The notes below the pieces were generated by a model. It did not search any database. It was not told the origin of the DNA and was given only the letters and a program-made list of their open reading frames with translations. Made by a program: the position numbers and the translations under genes. DNA of 64,000 nucleotides, from the NCBI GenBank assembly GCA_015039315.1, contig WIDE01000008.1, forward strand, positions 297,341-361,340, written 5' to 3'. This DNA is from Clavulina sp. PMI_390. Taxonomy: Eukaryota; Basidiomycota; Agaricomycetes; Cantharellales; Hydnaceae. Shown here piece by piece: positions 50,001 to 62,900 of this stretch; position 1 is the first letter of the stretch, and each line of letters begins with the position of its first letter.

Positions 50001-50458
50001 CCAAGGACAAGGCGGGGAGAATTCATACGTCAGTTGAATCAAATTCAAAAAACGTGGCTTGACGATGCCAGCACTTCTGAAAGGTGTGCTAATGGCCAAA
50101 AAAAGAATACAGTACCTTTGACTTCATATTCTTCACGTTGGAGCCTGAGCGCCTGAATTTCTTGGGCCATGTTGTCAAACTCGACTCTGACCATCTCGAG
50201 GGCATCTGGACCACGAAGAGCGGATTCACGAGGCATGGGGCCCGATGGACCAGGGCCAGGACCGCCGCCTGGAGGACCGAGGCTGGAGGGGTCGGGGCCA
50301 CCACGCGCTGGTTGAGCAGGGGCTGTTGGGGGCAAGGGACGATGCTAAAGGGTGAAGATTCGTGAGACATAGCGATCACATAATAACACAGATGCAATAC
50401 GCATAGAGGAGTGGGGACATACGCTGTATACGCCTGAGGACGACATGCCACTGGGCAT
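47063..50458 (-). CDS. TUP1: general transcriptional corepressor Tup1 (WD40)
   Basis: About ten exons. It starts [12 protein letters not shown] at 50458. The N-terminal tetramerisation coiled coil spans exons 2-3 ([19 protein letters not shown] ... [19 protein letters not shown]). A proline- and arginine/aspartate-rich linker follows. A seven-blade WD40 domain contains [112 protein letters not shown] and [19 protein letters not shown]. The last exon (47091-47063) completes the final blade with the tryptophan split across the intron ([10 protein letters not shown], stop). Tup1 with Cyc8/Ssn6 represses many genes in the nucleus through DNA-bound repressors and histones. Intron 49573-50115 (543 nt) is long for this genome and splits the coiled coil. 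It is divergent from the F-box gene at 50893. Confidence 0.93.
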
Positions 50459-50892
50459 TGTTTGGTTACACACAAGGTTGGGCTAAGCGCGGGAACCGTA
50501 ACAGAGGATCTGGCAACTTGCGAGCAAAGGGGCCCGGGCCCGGATCCGATTCGCACGCCTTTCGTAATTCAGAAGGTTCTTAATTGACAATAGCATCGAG
50601 GAAGTCTATTCAATGTGATCTATTCAGTCCTCCCCTCCCGCAATCACCCTGTCCTCGCGAGTGCTATGATATGACTCGTACATAATGACATCAAGGCTTT
50701 CTTTAAACTGCATATGCATCAGGCTGTGCCACGTATAGTTAGTTATTGTATTGGGATCAGTAACTCGCTCAGGCCTTCTTCATATATATTAGACAGAGGT
50801 AAGACATTGCATCGCCTGATAGCATCGACTAACATCAGCCAACAAACCAAAGCGCGCGTCTTTGTGCGCGAGTCACTTTGCCAGAGACCACG
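50459..50892. promoter_or_regulatory. shared divergent promoter of TUP1 and an F-box gene
   Basis: 434 bp between two divergent start codons. It presumably carries both promoters. No single strong box stands out. Confidence 0.4.
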
Positions 50893-52576
50893 ATGCCAGC
50901 GTCTAACCTCCCCTTGGAGTTGCTCTGGACCATCCTGCGCAACCTGACCGCAGCCACTCCCTTTGGCACAGAGTACATCGATGCCGAATCACTTCTGGCA
51001 TTCAGCCTTGTCTGCCGCTGGTGGCGCAGGGTCGCCCTGACCCAAAAGATGCTCTGGAAGTTCCTCGATCTTGCATGGGATCAGGAGCGATTCACGACCT
51101 GGGCCGAACGGGCGGGCGAAGGTGTCCCCCTTCACTTCCATTATGACGATACGTTTCACATAGAGCGCACCAAGGTGCGATGGGAAGCCGAGCAGCTGAA
51201 GCGCGCTCAGCCCTCTTCTAATCATGTACCAAGCGATTCCACGCTTCCGGGCAGTATCGTAGAGTTCAAAAAGCGACCCCCTTGGGTACGGCGCACAGAG
51301 CAACCATCCAGATGGCACCACGAACTTGTGCGACGGATCGCACTCCACAAGGCCTTTAACCCTCAATGCGCATCGCTTTCTGTAACTTGCGCCAATGTCC
51401 AATCATACCAAAGTATTTGGGGCCTCCTTGCCACCACGCTTCCTACCCTCAAGTCCCTCGAGATTGGCCCGATCCTGAAAGCACCGCCCGATAACCTGAC
51501 ATTCATTGGAAATAATGTTCATCATCCCGGATGGCACTGGCAATGGACACACAACAGTGTTCATGAGACCACAGGAAGGCGCGCAGGAGGCCTCGGAGCT
51601 CACCTGAATGGACAGCACCTCCCAGCTCTTGAGTCACTTCGGATGATTAGCACAGTGACGATGGATTACCGCAGCACACAAGCTACCCTCACGAGCTTGC
51701 ACCTCGTCGATGCACCCGCGCGCACACGGGATACGCTTCTGGTCGAGTTTACCGCGCTAAGAGAGCTCTCGATCGTTGGCGGCGTCGAGACGAGCCTCGA
51801 TCCTCCCCCTCCACCTCCCCATATGCATATGAATCCACAAGACGCGCATCTCCTCACGAACCCCTTGACGCGATTCAGTGTTCCTAAATTGGAAGTATTG
51901 TATCTGTACGATCCAGCTCCCCAACTCCTGAGCCTCCTCGCCACTCGCGAGGAATTGCCAAAACTAACCACGCTGGTGGTGGGACGATTGGGGACTACAT
52001 TAGGCCTCTTCAAAACTTTCGTGAGTTCATCTCCCTTTGATCTTTGTCTCTCCTTTCCACCACACCACGAGCCACCCTTGCGTTTCTCCTACTAATCACT
52101 ATCTCCAGCTCCGTCATTGCGACTCTGTCACCTCGCTCCGCATCAAAGACGACGCAGACGCCCAAATCACCCTTCTAGAGCTCGGCCAACTCCGGCGAGT
52201 CCCAGGCGGCGGGCCCAACGCACCCATCGAAAACACAGCCTTCTTCTCCGACCTCGTCGAACTAGAAGTGTACGATCTCCCCTGGCCATACTCGCACCTC
52301 GCCCCAGCCGAGCAAAAGCGCGCCCTGCGCCCACTCACGTCTAGTAAAGAGAGCAAGAATTTCAAGGGGCTGAAGGAGTTCCTCAAGGTATGGACTGCGC
52401 ATCGGTCGAGTATATTGGAGCGTATCCATTTGCGCAGTACGATTGGGGACCCGATGCGAAATCCGGAAGATATCCCTGCTTGGGTATGGGATAGTGCGGA
52501 TGTGCTTACTGTGGATGGCCAGCCATGGGACATCCTTGAGAAGCGCCAGGCGCTCAATCTTAATGAGGGCGAGTAG
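50893..52576 (+). CDS. F-box/LRR-like protein
   Basis: Two exons (50893-52020 and 52109-52576) with a clean intron (GTGAGT donor, CTAAT branch, CTCCAG acceptor). The start is the ATG at 50893 (MPASNLPLELLWTILRNL), which opens directly into the F-box (LLAFSLVCRWWRRVALTQKMLW). Leucine-rich segments follow (LPTLKSLEIG, LPALESLRMI, FTALRELSIVGG, VPKLEVLYLY), with a proline-rich loop near residue 310. It ends LNLNEGE. Probable SCF substrate adaptor; target unknown. It is not closely related to the tandem family at 37-46 kb. Convergent with the zinc-finger F-box gene. Confidence 0.8.
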
Positions 52577-52808
52577 GGAGGCCAGTGATTCACAGTTTCT
52601 TTCCTTTTTTCCATCCCTTGATTATTATGCGAGTTCTCGAAATGTTGTTCAATAATGGTGAACTGGTGTAATGTGTACATGGACATGTAAATAGGCAAGA
52701 AGGATAATGATATGCCAAGAAGTAGCGAATCGAAGGGGCGAGTCGCCTGTGGATGTGCTCAAGAAAATGGGAGGTCAGCCAGTGAGGGTGAATAGAATGC
52801 AAGTCGGG

Positions 52809-55800
52809 TCAATCATGGTCAACAGTGACCACGCGTCCTCCCTGCTTGTGCGCGAGAGGCTGCATGTCCTTCCAAACGAAAAAGTCTTCATCGCCAACCG
52901 CATGATAACCATGCCTGTGCGGGTAACAAAGTGAGGGTTATTAGATTTCTCTAGGAGGCATACCGTGGTGTAACTTACTTGGCTGAGAGGTGTGAGCGCA
53001 GGCCGTTAAATGTCAAGTGCTGCTTGGACCCAGGGCAATGCTTGCATCCGTACTTCTTGATCTCGTTCGATTGATGGTGTGTACCCGAGCCGCTCCCACT
53101 GACCATGCGCTTTGTCGTGTGTACAAGCACAGCCTTGTGGTCACTTTCGAGTATCGAGCACTTGAAGATGTCGTGGCGACGTGCATGTCGAGGCTGCTCG
53201 CAGGTCGGAAATCACCAGTTGCGATGGATAGCGAGGTTGTCGAAAAGCATGATCATTCTCCAATCAGAAACACAATAGCCAAAAAATGCAGAAAGAGCAC
53301 TTACAAGGTCTTTCAGGGGAACGACGAGATTGCCCTTGCAAGACTCACACTTCACCTTCCTCTCCAACTGACCCAGTTTCTCGCGAACAACTCTCACGTC
53401 CTCCAGGTCCTCGTCAATTTTCGCCTCGCGCAGCACCTCCTTGACCACGCTAATCGCATGCCAGTCGGGTGCAAAATGCGCCACATTCCATTCCACACCG
53501 TCCTTAGTCCACGACCCGCTATTACAAACGTGGCGCACAACCTCAGGGAAGGAGAGAGCTCGCCATGCGCTTGCTCGTTCCGAATCGTTTGATAAAGCGG
53601 TCGATGAGGATTGCTGATGACGATGTTGGTGGTTATATTCGCACAAAGAGCACAAGAACAGGCCGGTCGGACGATCAACGAGAGCTTTGCGAAGCAAATC
53701 GTTTGGTTTGTCCGAGGTTGGGTATTGGCTAGGCCCAGGAGTGACATGAGGAGGGAATGCAGGTGGTTTCCCGTCAATATTCCCCGCCGGTATCTCCGTA
53801 TTACGGTTGGCTGCTGACGGGGGTCCTTGTTTCAGCAGTCTCCCCAGCGTAAGTTTCGCCGCCTCCGCCCATTGCCTCATGTCTGCACGGACTATTGACC
53901 CGAACGGAGCGTCCGCCTTCCATGCTGAGTCAGACAACCCCATCTTGTCAGCCAAGAACTTCAGGTCTTTCGTCATGAGCTTTACGGTCGAAAGCTGCCG
54001 GAATTCACTGAAAGGCGGGATGACGGGAACCATACGCATGTTACTGGTAGGACCAGTAGGATGCTGTTCGGCAGGAGGGAACCATTCGCTGAGTGTCTTG
54101 GCTGGTTGGACAGCCGCAGTTCCTCGTGACCATGCGGGCGGGCTGGGGTCCTGTTCTGTGTTCGAGGTGGAAGGAGGAGGAGTACAGGCCAGGTGATACT
54201 CTTTGACGAGGAACTGGTAGAACATCTTGAGCGTAGCGTGTTGCAAGATTTCTTCTTTAGCTTGAACTCGACGCTTACGCGAGATCGCGAGTTGCTTAGC
54301 CTCAAGGAGCAAGGCTCCCGTGCTAGCTTCCCACTCTATTGCAGAGACAACCATTATCAGCAAGAACGCTTAGCATGGAGCCGAGAAAAGTATGCTGGGT
54401 ATTAATCTTACCTTCTTTCGTGATAGTTTCGAGTGCGTATGAAGACTCATGAAGCATCCGTTGCAAGGTCGGGGCATTGACCAAATCAGTTTTGTCGATT
54501 TTGTTCTGTTTAGCAATACCTTTCCATCTATTAGACACAAAGATTTGCGCATCCCGCAAATGGCGCTATTAGCAATGATGGCACCCAGGATTAAGCAGAT
54601 AGGCCAGACTCACGCAATATCGTTCGCATGACGGACATTGACCCACTTCTTCTCCCAATCTCTCCGCCAATCTCGTAAAGATTTGAATATCTGTAGTGGT
54701 AAAAAAGCTGTGAGTGTTTTGATCAGAGGAGAGAGATCAGTGTCGCACGCACCTTGTCCTGGCGTCTTATCTCAGCTCCTCGATAGAGCCACTCCTACAC
54801 GGACGACAAAACGTTTCATTGTTCATTCCACACAGATACTAGCAAAATATGATTGGCATCGATTGCACGAACCTTCACAATAATTTCCTTGTCCTCAATA
54901 GCAGCTTCTTCGTACCTCGTGACTTCGGCTTTCCATTCTTCAGCACGATAGTATCCTGATCCAGTGCGGGTTTTATGAGCTTGTCCGATAAAGATGAAGT
55001 TTCGGAATTCAGTCTTTCGAAGCCACTCACTGGTATAATCAACACTTTCGACGCCAAGGTGTGAACCCGCATGAGGCAGAGCGCGCATAAGGTCTAATCT
55101 CCTCGGGAATTGCGCGGTAGACTGGGGTCCGTGGGAATAGCCTGGTTCATGCCGTAGCCCCTGTTGGGAATCCTTGCATTGAGGCTGGTGAAAAGGTAGA
55201 GATAAGTTTTAGCAATTGGGCGAACCGTTTAGACCGCTGGGCAAACGTAATACGGAATGAAGAGCCACTCACCCTTCCGCATTTACGATAACGGAGAGCG
55301 TACGACCAATAAGGGTTTGTAGTGACCTCGCCACAGATCTGAAACGGAGAAGGTAAGAAATTCGTTATAGAGCGGAATCGACGATGGACTTACGGAACAT
55401 GGACCAGAATCCAAACAAAAGGCCGCCCATCCCCACTCTGTCCATTGTTTGCGGGGAAATCGCTGCGCTAAATCTTCGAGCCTCGCCACTTCCTCTGGCG
55501 GAAGAGCAGGAGCAGGCGGAGAGGGAGAGGGGGGCACAGCGGCTGCCGTCGCTGCAGTACCTGGACCGCCAGCTGCAACTGCCTCTGGTTGTGGCTCTTG
55601 TTGCAGTGCTTGGACACCAACAATATTCTGCATGGCGGCGATTTGGGCAGCAGCCATTGCCTCCGCATCGCCGCCGGGCTCAGCCAAACCTAACATTTGT
55701 AGCATCACCGCTGCCACATTGAAAACTGCCGCCACCCCTCCGCCGCCGTTCCCCGTGGCGGTCCTGGCGCGTGCATCATCGGCATTCTCCCCATCTGAAT

Positions 55801-56371
55801 TAGGATCTGGAAGCGGTCTAGGGAGACACATCTCGCGGGCATGGCGCCACAGAAAGGCGGAATCGGCATGCACAAGTGTGTGGCAGAACCACTTGGATGT
55901 GCGCGCCAGGTTGAGGAGATCTTGGGAGCGGAGGTAGGATGTAATCTCTGCGATGAGCTCGAATGGAAGGGCGTAGACCGTCGTTGGCTCTGACATCGTG
56001 GTGTCATCGCTGCCTCCTTGTGAATGTGGAGTCCGCAGGACGCCTTTAGCAGCACCGAGGCGGGCCTTCTCTTTCAATGCTTTGGCGCGCGCCTTCTTGG
56101 CTCCACCGCGCTTGTGAGTCTTATTGGACCGCCGCTTTTTGACTTCTACACCTAGTTCACGCTGGAGAGTCTCGCGAGCCTTTATGATGAGCTTTCGATC
56201 CTGTGCCGTCACAACGCGTGGGAGGTTGGGGGCCATGGGCGATGGGAGGGTACGTGGATCCACCCCAATGGCGTCCAAGTCCATATCCTCGTCATCACTA
56301 TCGTCATCTTCACGCGAGGACGACGCGGCCGGCTTAGGTGGCAGGGGTGCAGGATGCGATGGAGCTGCCAT
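52809..56371 (-). CDS. large F-box protein with C-terminal zinc-finger-like region
   Basis: Multi-exon gene, probably nine or more exons. It starts MAAPSHPAPLPPKP at 56371. An acidic, lysine-rich N-terminal tail precedes an F-box at about residues 130-180 (VYALPFELIAEITSYLRSQDLLNLARTSKWF). A low-complexity Ala/Pro/Gln stretch and a cysteine-containing segment (ICGEVTTNPYWSYALRYRKC) follow. Charged helical exons come next (AEEWKAEVTRYEEAAIEDK, LEAKQLAISRKRRVQAKEEI). Near the C-terminus are LCSLCEYNHQHRH, CESCKGN and CKHCPGSKQHLTFNGLRSH, the last resembling a C2H2 finger. The gene ends at 52809. I infer an F-box protein that may also bind zinc; the fold is not certain. Several internal exon borders, especially 53185-53305 and 54400-55260, are approximate. 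Confidence 0.65.
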
Positions 56372-56401
56372 TATGATTGATAGTTGTATTCATGATTAAG
56401 A

Positions 56402-56629
56402 CTAGATCGGGCACTCAAAACCAGGCAACTGCGACTCACTAATCGCAGAAGGCCGTGGCCCTAGGATGGTACCGGATGACATAGTAATTGAGGACTCGAG
56501 AGTCACCACTGATTGTGATCTAGAGCGTGAGGGCGAGTCTTCTTCTACGCTGGTCGCCCGACCTGGCGAGGCGCTAGCAGTGCCACTCGCCATGCTGAGT
56601 GGCTCGACGTGCTCGGGCCCCTGAGACAT
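56402..56629 (-). CDS. possible long upstream ORF of the F-box/zinc-finger gene
   Basis: An ATG at 56629 opens 75 codons (MSQGPEHVEPLSMASG...), serine-rich and without motifs. It stops 30 bp before the F-box start. It could be a leader ORF or a small separate protein, or it may be chance. Confidence 0.2.
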   Translation of the reverse strand: MSQGPEHVEPLSMASGTASASPGRATSVEEDSPSRSRSQSVVTLESSITMSSGTILGPRPSAISESQLPGFECPI

Positions 56630-57067
56630 CAGTCAAGCTGACCGAGGAATCAAGAAGCAAAGATCGAATTGAGGCGGTTATATTTCGCGCTATAATCGTG
56701 CTTGGTGGAGGAACGATCGAGACAGACGCTGCAAGTCGTCGGAACAGATAAGGAAGCGTGCCAATGCGTGAGTCACGCGTGACAATTCCGAAACCAATCG
56801 AAATGCTCCACGTGTTATGTTCGCACGGCCATGTCAACACTGACCCGCTCGACGAAAGCCAAAACGACTCCGCCTAAGTAACTTTGGAAGTCACCCCTAC
56901 TCTATACGTGAACTATTATTCCTTGGGTTGCCAGTATCTCTCCGACTTTACTTCTCTTGCTACGTCTCCATATCAGACGCGACTCGCTCGTCGACTCGAA
57001 CTGCGCATTCCGACCTCCCCATATCTGCTATTATACCGTCAAAGAATTGGCCTAAATCCAAGCCATA
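56630..57067. promoter_or_regulatory. divergent promoter region (F-box gene and syntaxin)
   Basis: Together with 56372-56629 this separates two divergent genes by 696 bp. No further element could be supported. Confidence 0.35.
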
Positions 57068-59164
57068 ATGAGCGTAGACCCATATCACGCCGTACAATCC
57101 GAAATCCAGACCTCGCTGCAGTCTGCAGAGAATCTCCGGGCATCGTTTCTGCGTATCCGAAGTACAGCAAGCGAAGGCAATGAGGAGCTAAACTGGGTTC
57201 GCGATGAGGTGCGTTCGTGCTGCTCCAAAGGTTCAAAGCGCGTGGGCTCCAGATTTCCCTGAACTGAGTTTCTTCTTCCTTCTGGAATCGTTTGCTCCCA
57301 CTATCGCCAATGCGTGACGAACGCGACAAATCTACCTAGCTCAAAGGCACGCTAGCGGCGCTCGAGGCAGATTTAGAGGACCTAGAGGCATCTGTAAAGT
57401 AGGTATTCATAATCAGTCTCTGCTTACTATGGACCCAAATCTCACTCATTGTGTTTGTGGCTCCTCCCAGAATCGTGGAAGAGACAGGCGGACGCATGTT
57501 TGGGCTCGATGATCGAGAAGTCATGTCGAGACGGGAGTATGTTAATCATGTGCGGAGCGAGATTGAGGTATGCATGCATAGCATTGGCTTCGCGAACCAA
57601 CAAAGGATTGATCGTCGATATCTCGAAGGGTAGAATATGAGATTTGAACTACTCCCAAAGGACGTAAGTGCATACCCCTAATTATCAAGCTATGGCCCTC
57701 CTTGTATGCAAAGATCTGACTAACCTTGGTTGTTCCGTGAATGCAGGTTCAGGCTCGAACAGTAAGACCAGCAGCACCCGCGCGCCCATCATCGCCCTAC
57801 TCACCAACACCAGCTGCACAAGAGGATGATCAAGCAGCATGGTCACGAGAAGAACAGCAGGTCTGTCTCTCCTTGCATATTCCTACCCTTCATTGCATTT
57901 CAAGTCTTCAACGATAATTACGCTGTTGCAATTGGAGCTGCCATCCTAGGCGGTTTAACCTCACTACCCTCCCTTGCTTCTATGATTCTGCGTATTTCGA
58001 TACTTGATTGACTGACGCTACTCTCTATCGGATTTGTTATCTATGACCATGAAACAGATGATGATTCACCAGCAGGACGAGACCCTAACATCAATACAGG
58101 GTACTCTGAGAACACTGGCAACGCAAGCAGGGCTGATCGGACAGGAGACCGCAGAACAGAATGAGTGAGTGTTTCTCTCGCTCTCCCTTTGTGTTTATGG
58201 CATTTCTCCCGCTGCTCGGCGCATCGGCTCCGTGCTGTTGAGAGTACGACCATCTTTTTTTCTTTACTTTTTCATGATGCGCGTCGTCCTCCAACGCCCT
58301 CGGCGCACATGATATCATGGTCGTCGAGGTTTCGCTCGCTTGGGCTATATGATATAGCGGCCGACGCTCGCGTATTCGCCAACCATTATGACTCATTTAA
58401 CCCTGAAACCCGGACCGCCCGTGATCGAATGATATATTGACACCGACTCCCGATCCCTGCGTTGTGTTTCTCAGGATGTTGGACGATCTAGGGCAGCGTG
58501 TGGACAGGACGGAAGGGCGGTTAGGAAGCGCCATGAAACGAATGCAAAAGTTCATTCGTGAAACCGAAGGTGCGGATCGCGGGCTCTTTTTGGGGGGTTT
58601 CCGTGTGCTTCTTCTCTTCCCTCCTTTTGCGCTTCGTTGCACTTCTTCGCACTCTGGGTTGCATTTCCTCAATTGTGTGCGGGCGCGTGTTGTATTGGCG
58701 GTCATGACGATTGTTCCGACGTCCGGCCACCCGCCAACGACGATGATCATCCTTATCGCATGTGCTTCTTTGATTTCGATTGAAAACCGATAGAGCGTTT
58801 CTCAGGCGCGCTGCTGCTGCTGCTTTGCAACGAGGGGTACATAAAGCCTATGCCCGCCCCGTTACTGCTCTTATGTCCTCCTGGCCTGCGGGTCAATGTG
58901 CCTGGAGACCCCGAGTGCTTCTGCTGTCTCCCTCTCTACCGCGGAGTTTTGTGACCATGATACTGACCGACGTTTACTTCGTTTTTTTCTTAATTTACAC
59001 CGCCATCGCGTCTCTCCTGTCACTCGTCTATCTTTGGGCTTGGGCTTCTATTCTGTTCCTGCTGCTTGCTGCTACTGCGGGGAACAGAAACGAAATCGGG
59101 GTGGTGCATTATGATTCTGATCGTGATACTGTGTGCGCTGTTGCTCGCGGTCATTCTAGTATGA
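57068..59164 (+). CDS. TLG1: Qc-SNARE, syntaxin-6/Tlg1 family
   Basis: Eight exons. The N-terminal domain begins MSVDPYHAVQSEIQTSLQSAENL, typical of syntaxin-6. It is followed by LKGTLAALEADLEDLEASVK, GGRMFGLDDREVMSRREYV and NHVRSEIE. The Qc SNARE motif (QQDETLTSIQGTLRTLATQAG ... MLDDLGQRVDRTEGRLGSAM) has its heptads intact. The C-terminal anchor is TKSGWCIMILIVILCALLL in the last exon. That exon (59088-59164) is joined to RETE across a 518-nt intron (58570-59087) by a split glutamate codon, and the gene ends at 59164. Tlg1/syntaxin-6 acts in early endosome to trans-Golgi fusion. The exon sequence from residue 1 to the TM segment is continuous and in frame. Confidence 0.9.
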
Positions 59165-59902
59165 TGATCTCAGGGTGCGGGCGCTCTTGGGCAGATCACA
59201 CGATGACGCCGTCATGTTTGCGAGCTACGGGTAACCTGTTGGAGCGGGTTACACGAGATGACCGGGGGTCATCGAAGGTCGGCGCGCCTCGCCTCGAGGG
59301 AAAGGGTGGGGTGGGGTGCCGTTTAGTTGCTTGTTATGGGACTAGCTCGATTTGTGCTTCGTGACTTCCATTAACAAATGATTACCTTGGTGTTTTTCTG
59401 GGAGCAGCGTCTCTTGTTCGTTGCGAGTAATATATTACTTGTTGCTGATGGGAGATCGCCCTGGCTGCGGACCTTGGCGGGATGCTGTGCGCCTCTGTCA
59501 GCGAACGCGACACTTGAGTCAAGCCGTCGGACAGTAAGTAGTGTTCGCGTGTGCCTGTCGAGTTGCTGCGATCGAGAGGGAAAAATCGAGATTACAGGGG
59601 GGCTGTGTTTGACGTGAGTATGTGCAGGTGATTCAGTGACTGAATGGAGATCATTTGAATACGCATACAATTGAACCCAAACATGAGGTCAGAATGTTCG
59701 GGGAGACTGAAATAGAGCCAAGAATAAACGAGAAATTCGAAAAGGATCACTCCCTCCGCTCTTCGTTTCCCTCCCTCCATCTCTCTTCCTCACCACCACC
59801 ACCAGCGTCTGTGTCATCCTACTGATCAGTAGCATTAGCAGTCAGTCTCTGCATCGTAGGGATCTCCTCTAGCATCAGCCAGAGACTGCGTTGCCCGGCG
59901 CC
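59165..59902. other. intergenic region before CSC1
   Basis: About 740 bp of promoter and 3' UTR. A CCACCACCACC run lies near 59797. Nothing else is supported. Confidence 0.4.
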
Positions 59903-62900
59903 ATGTGAGTTGCCTCTTATTTCCCTCGCGAGGACGATGAGCTCACCGCAACAACAACAACAGGTCGGACTCGAGCACCCAACAACAGGCCAAGTCGGCC
60001 ACGGTGGCGACGTTCATCACTGCCCTCGTCACCAACTTAAGTCAGTAGCCTTTGTGTGTCTTATCTATTTGGAGACACTCACTCACGCTATGAACGGCTG
60101 TTCCTGTCTCGTGTGTCTCGCGCTTCCTTCCTCGCGTCCGTCGCCAAACCCTGCCGCCACTGAAAAATACATCATGCGATCCAGTCATCTTTGCTGTCGA
60201 AATCGCCATCTTCTCGGTCCTCCGTTCCAGATTCAAGGTTATTTATTCACCTAGGACATATATCCCTGTCGTTGGGTGAGTAACCTTCCTGTGGCCCGCA
60301 ATTCTCGCCTGTTTTTTCCCCGTTTGGCGCGAAAACGCAATTCGGAACAGAATTTTTTTTCCTGACCGCTCAATTCCATTATTAGAAAACGCGCCAATGT
60401 CATGTCCCAGAGCCTACTGGCGTGGCCCATGGAGGTCTTCCGCCTCGATCATGACGACATCCGGCGTCAGAACGGTCTGGACGCCTACGTCTTTGTTCGC
60501 TTCCTCCGTATGATGGCCTACATGCTCCTCCCCATGTGGGCGATCTCCTGGGCAGTCCTCATGCCTGTTACTGGCATTCACGGTGGTGGACAGACTGGCC
60601 TCAACCTGTTCACTTTTGGCAACGTCAAGCCTGACAACTACCCCCGTTATTCGGCTCATCTGATCCTTGCGTGGCTCTTCACGTTCTGGATTTTCTGGGT
60701 GGTGCGCCGCGAGATGCGTCATTTCATCACTGTTCGGCAGCGTCATTTGATCAGCCCTGCACACGCATCGAGTGCCCAGGCCAAGACGATCCTCGTTACT
60801 GGCGTCCCGCCTCGCTATCTGCAACCCACCGCTCTCAAGCGTCTCTTCTCGCTCATGCCTGGCGGTGTCACCCGCGTCTGGGTGAACCGCGATATGAAGG
60901 ATATCCCCGATCTCTGGGATGAGCGCCTCGCAGTGATCAACAAGCTTGAGAGCGCCGAGGTGTCGCTCCTTAACACGGCCACCAAGCTCCATAACAAACG
61001 TGAGAAGGCTCTCGCCAAGGGCAAGACGCCCAAGGAGGTTGATATCACCACCCGCCGCGACACTGTTGACCCAGAGCAGCCTCTTACTATGGCTGAGAAG
61101 CTTGTCCCGCTCAAGGAGCGCCCCTCCCATCGTCTCAAGGCTATCTCATTCCTGCCCTTTGGCCTCCCCTTCATTGGCAAGAAAGTCGACACGATCGACT
61201 GGTGCCGTGATGAGATTGTGCGTCTTAACGGGGAAGTCGAGGAGAAGCAACGCGCATGCCAGACCGAACTTGCCAATGAGAACAGTCCCATCGTGACCAA
61301 GCGCGCCAAGACGCTTATTGGTGGAAGCAAGGCCGCCGAGGCCGCTGCCGCTGAAGAGGAAGAGCACGACCAGGAGCATTACCCGCGCATGAACAGTGCA
61401 TTCATCGAGTTTGACAACCAGGTTGGTGCACACGTCGCTGCGCAGGTCCTCGCGCACCACGAGCCCTACCGCATGGCCGCGCGCTACACGGACATGGCCC
61501 CCGAAGACGTGATCTGGTCCAACCTCAACTTGAACCCGTACGAGGCCAAGATCCGCAAGGCCATCTCGTGGGCGGCTACCATGGCGCTTGTGCTCTTGTG
61601 GGCGTTCCCTGTCGCGTTTGTTGGTGCCGTGTCGAACGTGTCTGCGCTTTGTGTCAAGTTCAGCTGGTTGCACTGGATTTGCACCCTGCCCTCTGTGGTT
61701 GTGGGTATCATTTCGGGTCTGTTGCCACCCGTGATGTTGGCGGTCTTGATGATGCTGCTGCCCATCGTTCTGCGTCGTAAGTATTGATTACCATGCTCAT
61801 ATTCTCAAACGCGTCTGACTCTCCTCCGTGGTACTCTTTAGTGCTTGCCAAATTTGAAGGCATCCCGTCGCGTAGCCGTGTGGAGCTCTCTCTGATGAGC
61901 CGATTCTTCATCTTCCAAGTGATCGTAAGTATCAATCTGTGCCTATCAACTGTGGAATAATGTCTAATGCACTGTCCTTCTTTCAGCACTCGTTCTTGAT
62001 TGTCTCTCTTTCTTCGGGTATTATCAACGCACTCGCCCCTCTCTTGAACAACCCCAGTTCTGCAGCCAACTTGCTCGCAACCAACCTGCCTGGTGCTTCG
62101 ATCTTCTTCTTGACGTGAGTTCCCAACGTTCTCTAGTGGCCCGAAGGTCAAATGATTAACTGTTGGCTCCCCCACAGGTACATCCTCCTCGAGCTGTCCT
62201 CCGTCGCCGGTGGCTTCTTGCAAATCGTGCCGTTGATCGTCTACTATGTCAAGTTGTTCCTACTTGGAAGCACTCCCCGATCGGTGTACGCCATCAAGAA
62301 CACTATGCGCTCTGTGCAGTGGGGTACCCTCTTCCCTAACATTGGTACGTTGAGTCCTTACTTGCGCTACTGACCTCAATCCACTAACTGATCGCTGTCA
62401 ATTTTAGCCTTGCTCATGGTCGTGACCCTCGCATACTCTGTCCTCCAGCCCATCATCAACGGCATGGCCTGCGTCATCTTCTTCCTGCTCTACCAGCTCT
62501 ACAAGTATCTCTTCCTCTACCAATTCGACCAGCCTGCGTCGTCCGATACTGGTGGCCTGTTCTTCCCCAAGGCCATCAGCCAAGTCTTTGTTGGTCTCTA
62601 CGTCGAGCAAGTGTGTCTTTGCGCGCTGTTCTTCCTGCAACAGGACTCGCACAAGAAGCCTTCGTGTATTCCCGAGGGTGCACTCATGATCGTGCTCATC
62701 ATCATTACTGCCGGCTTCCACACTGTCCTCAACGACTCGTATGGTCCTCTGTTGAACAGCCTGCCTCTCAGTCTTGTCGACCGTGCGTCGCAAGATGAGG
62801 TTAACAGGAGCCTCGAGCATCCTGATGACGTCAATGACACCACTCCCCTACGTGAGAAAGGCAAGGCAAGCATGGACTCGACCCGTCCCAAGATCTCTGA

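Noticed and set aside
58780..59364. 194-codon hydrophobic frame as a separate membrane protein
   Set aside because: Lies over the last Tlg1 intron and exon in another frame; the real anchor is TKSGWCIMILIV in the Tlg1 frame.
60414..61130. 238-codon minus-strand frame
   Set aside because: Antisense shadow of the long CSC1 exon; no domain or splice support.
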